Assembly: GCA_041916775.1 (NCBI GenBank)
Contig: JAYRYZ010000007.1
Span: 102,751 to 166,750 of the forward strand
DNA: 64,000 nucleotides
Direction: 5' to 3'
DNA from: UBA2357 sp041916775
GTDB taxonomy: Bacteria > Pseudomonadota > Gammaproteobacteria > Burkholderiales > Rhodocyclaceae
The notes beneath the pieces are model-generated. The model saw only the letters and a program-made list of their open reading frames with translations. It was not told where the DNA came from and did no database searches. Positions 8,430 through 17,810 of this stretch are shown one piece after another. The translations under genes were made by a program, and so were the position numbers. Positions within the stretch are counted from its first letter, which is position 1. Every line of letters starts with the position of its first letter.

Positions 8430-9116
8430 ATGAGCACCATAGACACCAGCGGCCAGACGGCGAACATCCTCGCCAACCTGTCGCGCGCGAACACAAGCTC
8501 CGCGACCGGTACCAAGGCCAAGGAGAACGCGGATGCGCAAACCCGCTTCCTCACCTTGCTGACCACCCAGCTGAAGAACCAGGACCCGATGAATCCGCTC
8601 GAGAACGCGGAAGTGACCTCGCAGCTTGCCCAGATGAGCACCGTGGATGGCATCGAGCGGCTCAACGGCCTGTTCCAGCAGTTTCTCACCGCGCAGGAGT
8701 CCGCCGAGAGCATGCAGGCTGCGGCACTCGTGGGACGCGGCGTGCTCATCCCTGGCAAGTCGATGACGCTGACAGAGGCGGGTGGCGTGGGCGGCTTCGA
8801 ATTGCCGAACGGCGCGGAGAAAGTCACGCTGACGATCAAGGACGCGAACGGCCTGGAGGTGGCGAAGGTGGAAATGGAAGATCTCGAGGCCGGCAGCCAC
8901 AACTACATCTGGGACGGCACCTCGGTGAGCGGCGAACGCGCAGCGAATGGCGCCTACACGGTGAGCGGCATGGCTCTGGTCGACGGCAAGGAAACAAAGA
9001 TCGACACGCTTCAGTTCGGCGTCGTCAGCGGTGTGATCAAGGGCAGCCAGGGCACCGACCTGCAGGTCGGCAACCTCGGCATCTACAAGTTCGACGACAT
9101 CCGACAGATTCTCTGA
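8430..9116 (+). CDS. flgD: FlgD, hook cap / hook assembly protein
   Basis: 228 residues. The conserved FlgD core (FLTLLTTQLKNQDPMNPLENAEVTSQLAQMS) is at residues 45-75. It is followed by the Tudor/FNIII-like domain ending in a typical LRQIL-like terminus. It caps the growing hook and is absent from the finished flagellum. It sits between flgC and flgE as usual. Confidence 0.95.
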   Translation: MSTIDTSGQTANILANLSRANTSSATGTKAKENADAQTRFLTLLTTQLKNQDPMNPLENAEVTSQLAQMSTVDGIERLNGLFQQFLTAQESAESMQAAALVGRGVLIPGKSMTLTEAGGVGGFELPNGAEKVTLTIKDANGLEVAKVEMEDLEAGSHNYIWDGTSVSGERAANGAYTVSGMALVDGKETKIDTLQFGVVSGVIKGSQGTDLQVGNLGIYKFDDIRQIL

Positions 9117-9131
9117 CCGGGAGCACGCATC

Positions 9132-10466
9132 ATGGCATTCCAGCAAGGTTTGAGTGGCCTCAACGCCTCATCGAAGGCAATCGACGTCACCAGCAACAAC
9201 ATCGCCAACGCCAGCACGGTCGGCTTCAAGGCGGGCAACGCGCAGTTCGCGGATGTGTATGCGTCGGCGCTCTCCGGCGCCTCGACCGGCCTGCAGATCG
9301 GGATCGGCGCCACCGTCAATGCGGTGCGCCAGGCCTTCTCCCAGGGCAATCTGTCGACGTCCAACAACGCGCTGGACATGGCGATCAACGGCAACGGCTT
9401 CTTCCGCATGCAGCGCACCGACGGCTCGATCGCCTTCACCCGCAACGGCCAGTTCGACATCGACAAGGACGGCTTCATCGTCAGCGCGATCGGCGACCGC
9501 CTCACCGGTTTCCCGGTCGCGAGCCAGCAGGGCAGCGTGACGGTGTTCGAGGGGCAACCTGCGGAGTTGCGCATCGACAACTCGAACATCGACCCCAAGG
9601 AAACCGAGGAGGTCACGCTGACGCTGAACCTCGACTCGCGCGAGATCAGCCCGCTCGACGAGGTGCCGCCGGTGGCGGATGTCTCGTCTTACCTCAACGC
9701 GGTGACGGTGCCGGTCGAGAGCTACAACTACACGACCTCGCTCACCACCTACGATAGCCTCGGCAACCCGATCACCGCCACCTACTACTTCGTGCGTGAC
9801 TCGGGCACCCCAAGCCCCAACAGCTGGACAGTGTATTCGCGCCTGAGTACCGATGTGGTGGATGACCCCGCCAACCCGGGCAGCAAGATCGTGAATGTGC
9901 CGATGCAGGTGCTGGGTACCTTGCCCTTCACCGAGAACGGCAAGATCGACGCCACTGCGCTCGCCGCCGCACCGCTGCAGCCCATCGTGCGCACCGGTGT
10001 CGAACTCGGCACCGGCGCGGGCGCGATCAGCATCGAAACCGACATGAACAAGTCCACCCAGTTCGGCTCGGCATTCGCCGTCACCGAGTTGCTGCAGGAC
10101 GGCTACACCACGGGCCAGATCACCGGCCTTGTGACGACCCGCGACGGCATCGTGCAGGGCCGCTACAGCAACGGCCAGACGAAGGACATCGGCCGCATCG
10201 CGCTGGCGAACTTCACCAGCCCCAACGGCCTGATCTCGCTCGGCAACAACCTGTGGGCGGAGTCTCCCGAATCTGGCCAGCCGATCATCGGATCACCCGC
10301 CACCGGCGTGCTCGGCGTCATCAGCGCGGGGCAGGTCGAGGATTCCAACGTCGACCTCACTCAGGAGTTGGTGCAGCTCATCGTGCAGCAGCGCAACTAC
10401 CAGGCGAACGCGCAATCCATCCGTACCCAGGACCAGATCCTGCAGACGCTGGTGAACCTGAGGTAA
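9132..10466 (+). CDS. flgE: FlgE, hook protein
   Basis: 444 residues. The N-terminal hook signature (FQQGLSGLNASSKAIDVTSNNIANASTVGFK) and C-terminal DLTQELVQLIVQQRNYQANAQSI helix are intact. The central part is the variable D1/D2 hook domain. It is the subunit of the universal joint. The ATG follows a GGGAG site, 15 bases after flgD. Confidence 0.96.
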   Translation: MAFQQGLSGLNASSKAIDVTSNNIANASTVGFKAGNAQFADVYASALSGASTGLQIGIGATVNAVRQAFSQGNLSTSNNALDMAINGNGFFRMQRTDGSIAFTRNGQFDIDKDGFIVSAIGDRLTGFPVASQQGSVTVFEGQPAELRIDNSNIDPKETEEVTLTLNLDSREISPLDEVPPVADVSSYLNAVTVPVESYNYTTSLTTYDSLGNPITATYYFVRDSGTPSPNSWTVYSRLSTDVVDDPANPGSKIVNVPMQVLGTLPFTENGKIDATALAAAPLQPIVRTGVELGTGAGAISIETDMNKSTQFGSAFAVTELLQDGYTTGQITGLVTTRDGIVQGRYSNGQTKDIGRIALANFTSPNGLISLGNNLWAESPESGQPIIGSPATGVLGVISAGQVEDSNVDLTQELVQLIVQQRNYQANAQSIRTQDQILQTLVNLR

Positions 10467-10494
10467 TGCGCTGACGCGTTGAACGGAGCCTGTC

Positions 10495-11229
10495 ATGGAC
10501 CGACTGATCTACACCGCAATGACCGGGGCCAAGCATACGCTGGGGCAGCAGGCCGCCGTTGCGCACAACATCGCGAACGTGAACTCCACCGGCTTTCGTG
10601 CCGAGATGCACAAGTTGCGCGGCGTGGAGGTGCTGAGCGAGGCTCTGCCGAGCCGCGCCTTCGTGGTCGACGCGAGCATCGCCACCGACTTCACGCCGGG
10701 TGCAATCAACTACACCGGTCGCAACTTCGACGTCGCGGTGGAGGGAAAGGGTTGGCTGGCGGTGCAGATGCCGGACGGCAGCGAGGCCTACACCCGCGAC
10801 GGCAACCTCGAAGTCAGCGCCAATGGCGTCCTGCAGACGCGCAGCGGTTTGCCGGTAGTGGGAGCGGGTGGGCCGATCACGATCCCGCCGGACAACGAAA
10901 TCGTCATCGGCGCCGATGGCACGATCTCGGCGCTCGAACCCGGCGGCGCGATCGTCAACCAGGTTGGGCAGCTGAAGCGCGTGAATCCGGCCGAAACCGA
11001 CCTCCAGCGTGGCGAGGACGGGCTCTTCCGGCTGCGCGATGGTGGCGTCGCGCCGGTGGACGAGAACGTCCGGGTTGCCGGCGGCTATCTCGAGACGAGC
11101 AACGTCAATGTCGTCGATCAGCTTGTGCAGATGATCTCGCTCGGCCGGCAGTTCGAGATGCAGACGCGCATGATCCAGACCGCCGAGACCAATGACCAGG
11201 CCGCGTCGCGCGTGCTGGGCAACCGCTGA
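10495..11229 (+). CDS. flgF: FlgF, proximal rod protein
   Basis: 244 residues, beginning MDRLIYTAMTGAKHTLGQQAAVAHNIANVNSTGF, the FlgF version of the rod signature. The C-terminus carries NVNVVDQLVQMISLGRQFEMQTRMIQTAE. It forms the proximal rod next to FlgG. It is 28 bases from flgE and followed by a 153-base gap before flgG, longer than the other spacings in this operon. Confidence 0.94.
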   Translation: MDRLIYTAMTGAKHTLGQQAAVAHNIANVNSTGFRAEMHKLRGVEVLSEALPSRAFVVDASIATDFTPGAINYTGRNFDVAVEGKGWLAVQMPDGSEAYTRDGNLEVSANGVLQTRSGLPVVGAGGPITIPPDNEIVIGADGTISALEPGGAIVNQVGQLKRVNPAETDLQRGEDGLFRLRDGGVAPVDENVRVAGGYLETSNVNVVDQLVQMISLGRQFEMQTRMIQTAETNDQAASRVLGNR

Positions 11230-11382
11230 GGTAGCTGGGGCGAGCAAACGCGCGATTAGGACGGAAATCGCAGCCGTAATCGCCGCATTGTCCGCACGGC
11301 CGCCGGCGTAAGCTGCAAGCATCGACGAATGGGTCGGCCGGGTGCCGCGTCACGCGGCCCGCGACCCCGAAGGAGCACCATC

Positions 11383-12165
11383 ATGATCCGCTCGCTATGG
11401 ACCGCCCGTACCGGGCTCGACGCCCAGCAGACCCAGCTCGACGTCATCTCGAACAACCTCGCCAACGTCTCCACCAACGGCTTCAAGCGCCAGCGCGCGG
11501 TGTTCGAGGATCTGCTCTACCAGACGCTGCGCCAGCCCGGCGCCCAACAAAACCAGCAGAACCAGATCTCCAGCGGCCTGCAGATCGGCACCGGGGTGCG
11601 CCCGATCGCCACCGAGCGCCTGTTCTCGCAGGGTAGCCTGCAGCAGACCGGCAACTCGCTCGACGTCGCGATCCAGGGCAACGGCTTCTTCCAGATCCAG
11701 CAGCCGGACGGCACCACCGCCTATACGCGCGACGGCTCCTTCCAGCTCGATAATCAGGGCAACGTCGTCACCGCCAGCGGCTACCCACTCGCGGACAACA
11801 TCAACATCCCGCAGGATGCGCTCACCATCACCGTCGGCAAGGACGGTACGGTGAGCGTGCTGCAGGCGGGCCAGACGGCGCCGGTCGAGGTCGGGGCGAT
11901 CCAGCTGGCGACCTTCATCAACCCGGGCGGCCTGCAGAGCAAGGGCGAGAACCTCTTTGCCGAGACGGCCTCGAGCGGCGTGGCGAACCCGGTGCAGCCG
12001 GGTACAAATGGCGCGGGCGTGATCAACCAGGGCTACGTCGAGACGTCGAACGTCAATGTGGCTGAGGAACTCGTGAACATGATCGTCACGCAGCGCGCCT
12101 ACGAGCTCAACTCACGCGCGATCCAGACATCCGACCAGATGCTCGGCCGGCTCACCCAGCTGTAA
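11383..12165 (+). CDS. flgG: FlgG, distal rod protein
   Basis: 260 residues, exactly the family length, starting MIRSLWTARTGLDAQQTQLDVISNNLANVSTNGFK. An in-frame ATG at 11329 is rejected because the family begins here and a GGAG site precedes 11383. It is the main subunit of the distal rod, around which the P ring forms. Normally flgH follows, but here flgI comes 46 bases later. Confidence 0.96.
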   Translation: MIRSLWTARTGLDAQQTQLDVISNNLANVSTNGFKRQRAVFEDLLYQTLRQPGAQQNQQNQISSGLQIGTGVRPIATERLFSQGSLQQTGNSLDVAIQGNGFFQIQQPDGTTAYTRDGSFQLDNQGNVVTASGYPLADNINIPQDALTITVGKDGTVSVLQAGQTAPVEVGAIQLATFINPGGLQSKGENLFAETASSGVANPVQPGTNGAGVINQGYVETSNVNVAEELVNMIVTQRAYELNSRAIQTSDQMLGRLTQL

Positions 12166-12211
12166 GCGGCGGGTGAGTCGCCCACGATCGCAACCCGGAG
12201 CGCTGCGCATC

Positions 12212-13339
12212 ATGACCAAGACCAGAACCCCCTCCCGAACCCTGCGCGCGCTGCTGTGCGCCGCCCTGGTCGGATTCCTGCCGGCCGTCGGTGTGGCCGC
12301 CGAGCGCATCAAGGACCTCGCCTCGATTGCCGGCGTGCGCGACAACCAACTCATGGGCTACGGCCTCGTCGTCGGCCTCGACGGCAGCGGCGACCAGACC
12401 ACCCAGACCCCATTCACCGTACAGAGCATCGTCAACATGCTCGGCAACATGGGCGTCTCGCTGCCGCCCGGCACCAACCTGCAGTTGAAGAACGTCGCCG
12501 CGGTGATGGTCACCGCCAACCTGCCTCCATTTGCGCGGCCGGGGCAGCGCATCGACATCACCGTGTCGTCGATGGGCAACGCCAAGAGCCTGCGTGGCGG
12601 CACGCTGGTAATGACGCCGCTGAAGGGCGCGGACGGCCAGGTGTATGCGATGGCGCAGGGCAACATGCTGGTCGGCGGCGCGGGCGCTTCGGGCGGGGGC
12701 GCCTCGCAGACGATCAACCACCTCTCGGCCGGCCGCATTCCGGGTGGCGCGACGGTGGAGCGCGCGGTGGCGACCTCGCTCACCCAGGGGGACGTGGTCA
12801 CGCTGGAACTCAACAGCACCGACTTCGGCACCGCGCACAAGGTGGTCGAGGCGGTGAATGCGGCCTACGGCGGCGGTATCGCGAGTGCGCTCGACGGACG
12901 CACCGTGCAGGTTCGCGCGCCGCTGGACCCGTCCGACCGGGTTGCCTTCATCGGCCGCCTCGAGAACCTCACCATCGCGCCGGAGCAGCAGCAGGCCAAG
13001 GTCATCGTCAACTCGCGCACCGGTTCGGTGGTCATGAACCAGCGCGTCATGCTGCAGAACGTCGCGGTGGCGCACGGCAACCTCACCGTCACCGTTGGCA
13101 CCGACACCAATGTCAGCCAGCCGCCGCCGCTGTCGGGCGGCAATACCGTCGTCACGCAGCAGGGCAATGTCGACATCCAGCAGGCCCCAGGCAGCCTCAT
13201 CAACATCCCGGCGGGCGCGAACCTCGCCGACGTGGTGAAAGCGCTGAACGCGATCGGCGCCACGCCGCCGGACCTCGTCAGCATCCTGCAGGCGATGAAG
13301 TCGGCCGGGGCGCTGCGTGCGGACCTGGAGGTGATCTGA
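12212..13339 (+). CDS. flgI: FlgI, P-ring protein
   Basis: 375 residues. A signal peptide (ALLCAALVGFLPAVGVAA) precedes ERIKDLASIAGVRDNQLMGYGLVVGLDGSGD, the invariant FlgI opening. It is secreted by Sec and forms the periplasmic P ring with the help of FlgA. The ATG at 12212 is preferred over 12173 because it starts the signal peptide directly and avoids a non-family extension. Confidence 0.95.
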   Translation: MTKTRTPSRTLRALLCAALVGFLPAVGVAAERIKDLASIAGVRDNQLMGYGLVVGLDGSGDQTTQTPFTVQSIVNMLGNMGVSLPPGTNLQLKNVAAVMVTANLPPFARPGQRIDITVSSMGNAKSLRGGTLVMTPLKGADGQVYAMAQGNMLVGGAGASGGGASQTINHLSAGRIPGGATVERAVATSLTQGDVVTLELNSTDFGTAHKVVEAVNAAYGGGIASALDGRTVQVRAPLDPSDRVAFIGRLENLTIAPEQQQAKVIVNSRTGSVVMNQRVMLQNVAVAHGNLTVTVGTDTNVSQPPPLSGGNTVVTQQGNVDIQQAPGSLINIPAGANLADVVKALNAIGATPPDLVSILQAMKSAGALRADLEVI

Positions 13340-13341
13340 TC

Positions 13342-14346
13342 ATGGCCTCGGGTTTTCAGCTCAACGCGCTGGACATGCGCGGGCTGGAGGACCTCAAGCG
13401 CGTCGCGCGCAGCGACAAGTCACCGGAGGCGCTGAAGTCCGCGTCGCGGCAGTTCGAGGCGATGTTCCTTCAGATGGTCATCAAGTCGATGCGCGACGCG
13501 ACACCCAAGAACGGCCTCTTCGATAGCGACCAGACGCGCATGTTCCAGCAGCTGCAAGATCAGCAGCTCGCCCTGGAGATGGCGCACGGACGCGGCACCG
13601 GACTTGCCGACACGATTTACCGCCAACTCGGCGGCAAGGGCTCGATCAACGGGCCGGTTCCAGCCGAGGGCGAACAGGGCAATGGCACAGGGCGGGTATT
13701 CGACGTCAAGAGCATTCCGCGACGCACGGCAGCCTTTGCCGCCGGCGAGCGGCAGGATGCGGCCGCAGGCACCCCGTCGGCGGCGGATTCTTCCGGCTCC
13801 GCCTTCGTTCAGCAGGCCCTGCAAGCCGGGCGCAAGGTCGCTGACAACGTGGTGCGCGAGGCGAGCAGTGTGGCCGCCGGCGCGCGTGGTTTCGTGCGCC
13901 AGGTGTGGAACCACGCGGTCGAGGCGAGCGAACGCACCGGCATCCCGCCCAAGTTCATGGTGGCTCAGGCTGCGTTGGAAACCGGCTGGGGCAGGGCGGT
14001 ACTGTCGCGGGCGGACGGCACCTCCAGCCACAACATCTTCAACATCAAGGCGGGCAGCAGTTGGAAGGGCGATGTCGTCGAGGTGCCGGTGACCGAGTAC
14101 GCCAACGGCCGCGCCTACACCGAGACGGCACGCTTTCGTGCCTACGGCTCCTATGCCGAGGCTTTCCGCGATTACGCCAACCTGATCGCCAACAGCTCGC
14201 GCTATTCCGAAGTGGTGGGCGCCACCGATGCCGCCGACTTCGCACGTGGCCTGCAGCAGGCTGGGTACGCCACCGATCCGCGCTATGCGGACAAGCTCCA
14301 GCGCATCATCTCCGGCAACACCCTGAAGGTCGCCTTGTCGGGCTGA
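13342..14346 (+). CDS. flgJ: FlgJ, rod-capping protein with muramidase domain
   Basis: 334 residues, two domains. Residues 1-110 are the rod-cap domain (ASRQFEAMFLQMVIKSMRDA). An Ala-rich linker leads to a glucosaminidase-family peptidoglycan hydrolase domain from about residue 180 (PPKFMVAQAALETGWGRAV, with the catalytic Glu in ALETGWG). It opens the peptidoglycan so the rod can pass. The start is two bases after the flgI stop. Confidence 0.95.
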   Translation: MASGFQLNALDMRGLEDLKRVARSDKSPEALKSASRQFEAMFLQMVIKSMRDATPKNGLFDSDQTRMFQQLQDQQLALEMAHGRGTGLADTIYRQLGGKGSINGPVPAEGEQGNGTGRVFDVKSIPRRTAAFAAGERQDAAAGTPSAADSSGSAFVQQALQAGRKVADNVVREASSVAAGARGFVRQVWNHAVEASERTGIPPKFMVAQAALETGWGRAVLSRADGTSSHNIFNIKAGSSWKGDVVEVPVTEYANGRAYTETARFRAYGSYAEAFRDYANLIANSSRYSEVVGATDAADFARGLQQAGYATDPRYADKLQRIISGNTLKVALSG

Positions 14347-14458
14347 CGGACTGGTCTCTGCTGCGTTCCCGGCTTTCTCGCCCAACGCCTGTTCATCTCC
14401 CGGCTGCAACCGTTCGCATGCGCTGCGGATTCCATGTCAATTGGATTTTCCTGACACT

Positions 14459-14474
14459 TGGCAGGGATCTTGCT
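14459..14474 (+). promoter_or_regulatory. sigma-54-type promoter of flgKL
   Basis: TGGCAGGGATCTTGCT: -24 TGGCAG, -12 TTGCT (perfect), with ten bases between GG and GC. It lies 41 bases upstream of the flgK ATG, in the 168-base gap after flgJ. I saw no sigma-28-like site in the gap, so flgKL may be expressed with the hook genes rather than late. Confidence 0.7.
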
Positions 14475-14514
14475 GACTTACCCTTGAACACAGGATTTCA
14501 AGGGGTAGAACATC

Positions 14515-16467
14515 ATGGCCGGAATGCTCAACATTGGTTTGACGGGTCTCAACGCAGCCCAGCTGCAGTTGAACACGACCTCGCACAACATCACCAATGC
14601 CGCCACGCCGGGCTATTCGCGCCAGCAGGTGCTGCAGAGTACCAACGAGCCCATCTTCACCGGTGTCGGCTTCTTTGGCCAAGGTACGCGCATCGACAAC
14701 GTCAAGCGCCAGTACAGCGAGTTCCTTCAGGCGAACATGATGAACGCCGACAACCGCCTGTCCGAGTACTCCGTCTATAACGATCAGATCTCGCAGATCA
14801 ACAACCTGCTCGCCGATCCGACGGCAGGTTTGTCCCCCGCGTTGCAGGAATTTTTTGCCGGTGTGCAGGAAGTGGCGGCAAATCCGACCAGCATTCCGGC
14901 AAGACAGGCGCTGATCTCGGCAGGCCAATCCTTCGTCTCCCGCTTCCAGGCGATGGACACGCGCCTCTCCGAGATCCGCGCTGGTGTCGAGGGTCAGATC
15001 GTCGATTCCGTGGATGCGATCAATGGACTCGCCACCCAGATCGCCGAGATGAACGCACGCATCGTGGTCGCTCAGGCAGCCGGCCCGAACATCGCGGCCA
15101 ACGACCTGCTCGACCAGCGCGACCAGCTCGTCGTGGAACTCAACAAGCTCATCAAGACCACCACGATCGAGGAGCGCGACAGCCAGCTCTCCGTGTTCAT
15201 CGGGTCGGGCCAGCCGCTGGTGCTGGGGCAGGCGGTGAGCCAACTCGGCGCGGTGGATACGCCGGACGACGTCGGGCGCAACGCGATCGCCTTGATCGCG
15301 CCCAACGGCACCGAGGTGCTGCTGCCGGAAAAGCTCCTCACCGGCGGCGAACTCGGTGGCCTGCTCGCATTCCGACGCGAATCGCTGGATGGCACACGCG
15401 ATCAGCTGAACCGCATTGCACGCCAGTTCGCGGAGATCTTCAACGCCCAGCATCGCGAGGGCGTCACCCTCGAGGGGGTGCTCGGCGGCGACTTCTTCAG
15501 GCTCGATATGGTCACCGCCGATGCGGGCAACCCGGCGCTGCTGCCGGACGTGGCGATCACCAACGACAACCTGCTCACCAACGATCGCTTCCGCGTCACC
15601 TATGACAGCGCTGCGACAGGCGGCTTCGTGATGACGCGCGTGTCCGACGGTGTGGCCATCGACCCCGCCACGGTCGGCCTCTCGATCACGCCGCCGACCG
15701 GCGCGGTGAATGGCGACACCTACTTCGTGGTGCCGCTGCGCAACGCGGCGCGCGACATCAGCCTCGCGATCCGCGAGCCTCGCGACGTCGCCGCGGGCAT
15801 CCCGGTGTCGGTCAGCGCGCCGCTCAGCAATGGCGGCAACGCGAAGGTGGAGAACATCCGCATCGAGTCGGTGGAGAGCCTGGCCGGAGCCTATCCCTAC
15901 TTCACCGCGTTCCCGGTGACCTACGATGCGGGTACGAACACGCTGGCGATCGATCCCGCGAGCGGGTTCGCGTTCTCGCCCAGCCCCGCGAGCTACAACC
16001 CGACCACCGATGCGTCGGGCAAGGATTTCACCGTCATCGACACCGCCAGTGGCGAAGCGGTGTTCGGCTTCACCTTCGTCGGCACGCCCACCAACGGCGA
16101 CAGCTTCACCTTCGGTCCGACCGAGAAGGGCGTGGCGGACAACCGCAATGCGGTTGCGCTCGGAGCGCTCCAGACCATGCGCACGATGCTGGTGGATGCC
16201 AACGACGACAACACCGCCACCTTTCAGTCCGCCTACTCCCAGATCGTCGCACAGGCCGGCACCAAGGGCCGCGAGGTGCAGTCCGGCATGAAGGTGCAGG
16301 AGACGCTGCTGCGCCAGGCCACGGACGCGCGCGACGCGCTCTCGGGGGTGAACCTCGACGAAGAGGCTGCGAACCTGCTGCGTTACCAGCAGGCCTACCA
16401 GGCCGCCGGGCGGGTGATGTCGATCGCCCAGCGGTTGTTCGACGAAGTCGTGTCACTCGGTCGATAG
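14515..16467 (+). CDS. flgK: FlgK, hook-filament junction protein 1
   Basis: 650 residues. The N-terminal signature LNIGLTGLNAAQLQLNTTSHNITNAATPGYSRQ and the C-terminal GVNLDEEAANLLRYQQAYQAAGRVMSIA identify FlgK. It is longer than the E. coli protein because of an extended central surface domain. It joins hook and filament, with FlgN as its chaperone. Confidence 0.95.
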   Translation: MAGMLNIGLTGLNAAQLQLNTTSHNITNAATPGYSRQQVLQSTNEPIFTGVGFFGQGTRIDNVKRQYSEFLQANMMNADNRLSEYSVYNDQISQINNLLADPTAGLSPALQEFFAGVQEVAANPTSIPARQALISAGQSFVSRFQAMDTRLSEIRAGVEGQIVDSVDAINGLATQIAEMNARIVVAQAAGPNIAANDLLDQRDQLVVELNKLIKTTTIEERDSQLSVFIGSGQPLVLGQAVSQLGAVDTPDDVGRNAIALIAPNGTEVLLPEKLLTGGELGGLLAFRRESLDGTRDQLNRIARQFAEIFNAQHREGVTLEGVLGGDFFRLDMVTADAGNPALLPDVAITNDNLLTNDRFRVTYDSAATGGFVMTRVSDGVAIDPATVGLSITPPTGAVNGDTYFVVPLRNAARDISLAIREPRDVAAGIPVSVSAPLSNGGNAKVENIRIESVESLAGAYPYFTAFPVTYDAGTNTLAIDPASGFAFSPSPASYNPTTDASGKDFTVIDTASGEAVFGFTFVGTPTNGDSFTFGPTEKGVADNRNAVALGALQTMRTMLVDANDDNTATFQSAYSQIVAQAGTKGREVQSGMKVQETLLRQATDARDALSGVNLDEEAANLLRYQQAYQAAGRVMSIAQRLFDEVVSLGR

Positions 16468-16476
16468 GAGTCGATC

Positions 16477-17784
16477 ATGCGTATCTCGACCAACATGCTG
16501 TACGACAAGGGCGTGGCCTCGATCCAGAACCAGACGGCCAACCTTCTCAAGACCCAGCAGCAGATCTCTACCGGCCGGCGCGTGCTCACGCCGGCCGATG
16601 ACCCGATCGCCTCCGCCCGCTCGCTGGAGCTGGGCCAGTCACGTTCGGTGAACCAGCAATTCGCCGCCAACATCGGCTACGCCGACGACAACCTCAAGTC
16701 GCTGGAAGGCAAGCTGCAGGGCATTGGCGACATCCTGCAGTACGCGCGCGAGCGCGCGGTGCAGGCGGGCAACGGCACGATGACGACGGTGGATCTGAGC
16801 TACCTCGCAACAGACCTCAAGTCGCAGTTCGATGGCATTCTCGGGCTCGCGAACAGCCGCGACGGGCAGGGTGACTACATCTTCTCCGGCTACAAGTCCA
16901 ACGTGAAGCCGTTCGAGGGCGGCCTGTCCGGTGTGCAATATCAGGGCGACGAGGGCGGTCGGACCATCCAGGTGAGTGCCTCGCGCTTCATGCCGGTGAG
17001 CCTGCCGGGTTCCGATCTATTCGACCGCTCGCGCATCGTGGATGTGAACGCGGTCACCGTGCCCACGGCCGACAAGCCGACCACCAACGACGCCCTCTAC
17101 AGCTTCCGCGGCCACATCAACAGCGGGACAGCGACGGCCCTGGAGGTGAGCTTCGACGCCGCCACGGTCGATCCCCTCACCGATCTCGGCAAGCGCTACC
17201 AACTGCGCTACGTGCAGCCGGATCCCAATGTGGACGGCACCTGGGAGGTCGAACAGTTCCTGCCCGGCGACGGACGCATCCCGGTGGCGGCGACACCCGC
17301 ACCGCCTGCGCCTGCCACGCCAACCTCGCTTACGTTCAACGGCATCACCGTCCAGCTTCCGGCCGATGCCGCGCCGATCAACAACGAGGACCCCACCCCG
17401 CTTGCCGACGGCGATGCGTTCGAGGTGTTCGTCGCCTCGACCAAGATGTTCGACAACTACGCCCTGTTCGTGAATGCACTCGACGACCAGGGCAATGTCG
17501 GGGTCGCGGGTGGGGTTGCGTTCGCGCTCGAGAACTTCGACTTCGCACTCGAAAACGTGTTGCGCGTACGGGCCCAGGTGGGCTCGCAGATGGTGGAGAC
17601 CGAACAGCTGCGCAACCTCGGCGAGGATCTCGACCTGCAATACACCCAGGCGATCTCGCGTCTGGAGGACGTCGACTATGCGGAAGCAGTCTCGCGCCTC
17701 ACCATGCAGCAGACTTACCTGCAGGCGGCGCAGCAGTCATTCCTGCGCATCAGCGGCTTGTCTCTGTTCGAGTATCTGAGCTGA
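16477..17784 (+). CDS. flgL: FlgL, hook-filament junction protein 3
   Basis: 435 residues, beginning MRISTNMLYDKGVASIQNQTANLLKTQQQISTGRRVLTPADDPIA, a flagellin-like N-terminus, and ending with the flagellin-like helix around DYAEAVSRLTMQQTYLQAAQQSF. It is longer than E. coli FlgL owing to an inserted variable central domain. It forms the second junction layer. It lies 9 bases after flgK. Confidence 0.94.
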   Translation: MRISTNMLYDKGVASIQNQTANLLKTQQQISTGRRVLTPADDPIASARSLELGQSRSVNQQFAANIGYADDNLKSLEGKLQGIGDILQYARERAVQAGNGTMTTVDLSYLATDLKSQFDGILGLANSRDGQGDYIFSGYKSNVKPFEGGLSGVQYQGDEGGRTIQVSASRFMPVSLPGSDLFDRSRIVDVNAVTVPTADKPTTNDALYSFRGHINSGTATALEVSFDAATVDPLTDLGKRYQLRYVQPDPNVDGTWEVEQFLPGDGRIPVAATPAPPAPATPTSLTFNGITVQLPADAAPINNEDPTPLADGDAFEVFVASTKMFDNYALFVNALDDQGNVGVAGGVAFALENFDFALENVLRVRAQVGSQMVETEQLRNLGEDLDLQYTQAISRLEDVDYAEAVSRLTMQQTYLQAAQQSFLRISGLSLFEYLS

Positions 17785-17810
17785 ACACTGCGCCCGAGCG
17801 GATGCAGGCA

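Noticed and set aside
11254..11275. Possible sigma-28 site before flgG (GCCGTAAT)
   Set aside because: The -35 half at the required spacing is poor, and flgG can be read from the flgB promoter.
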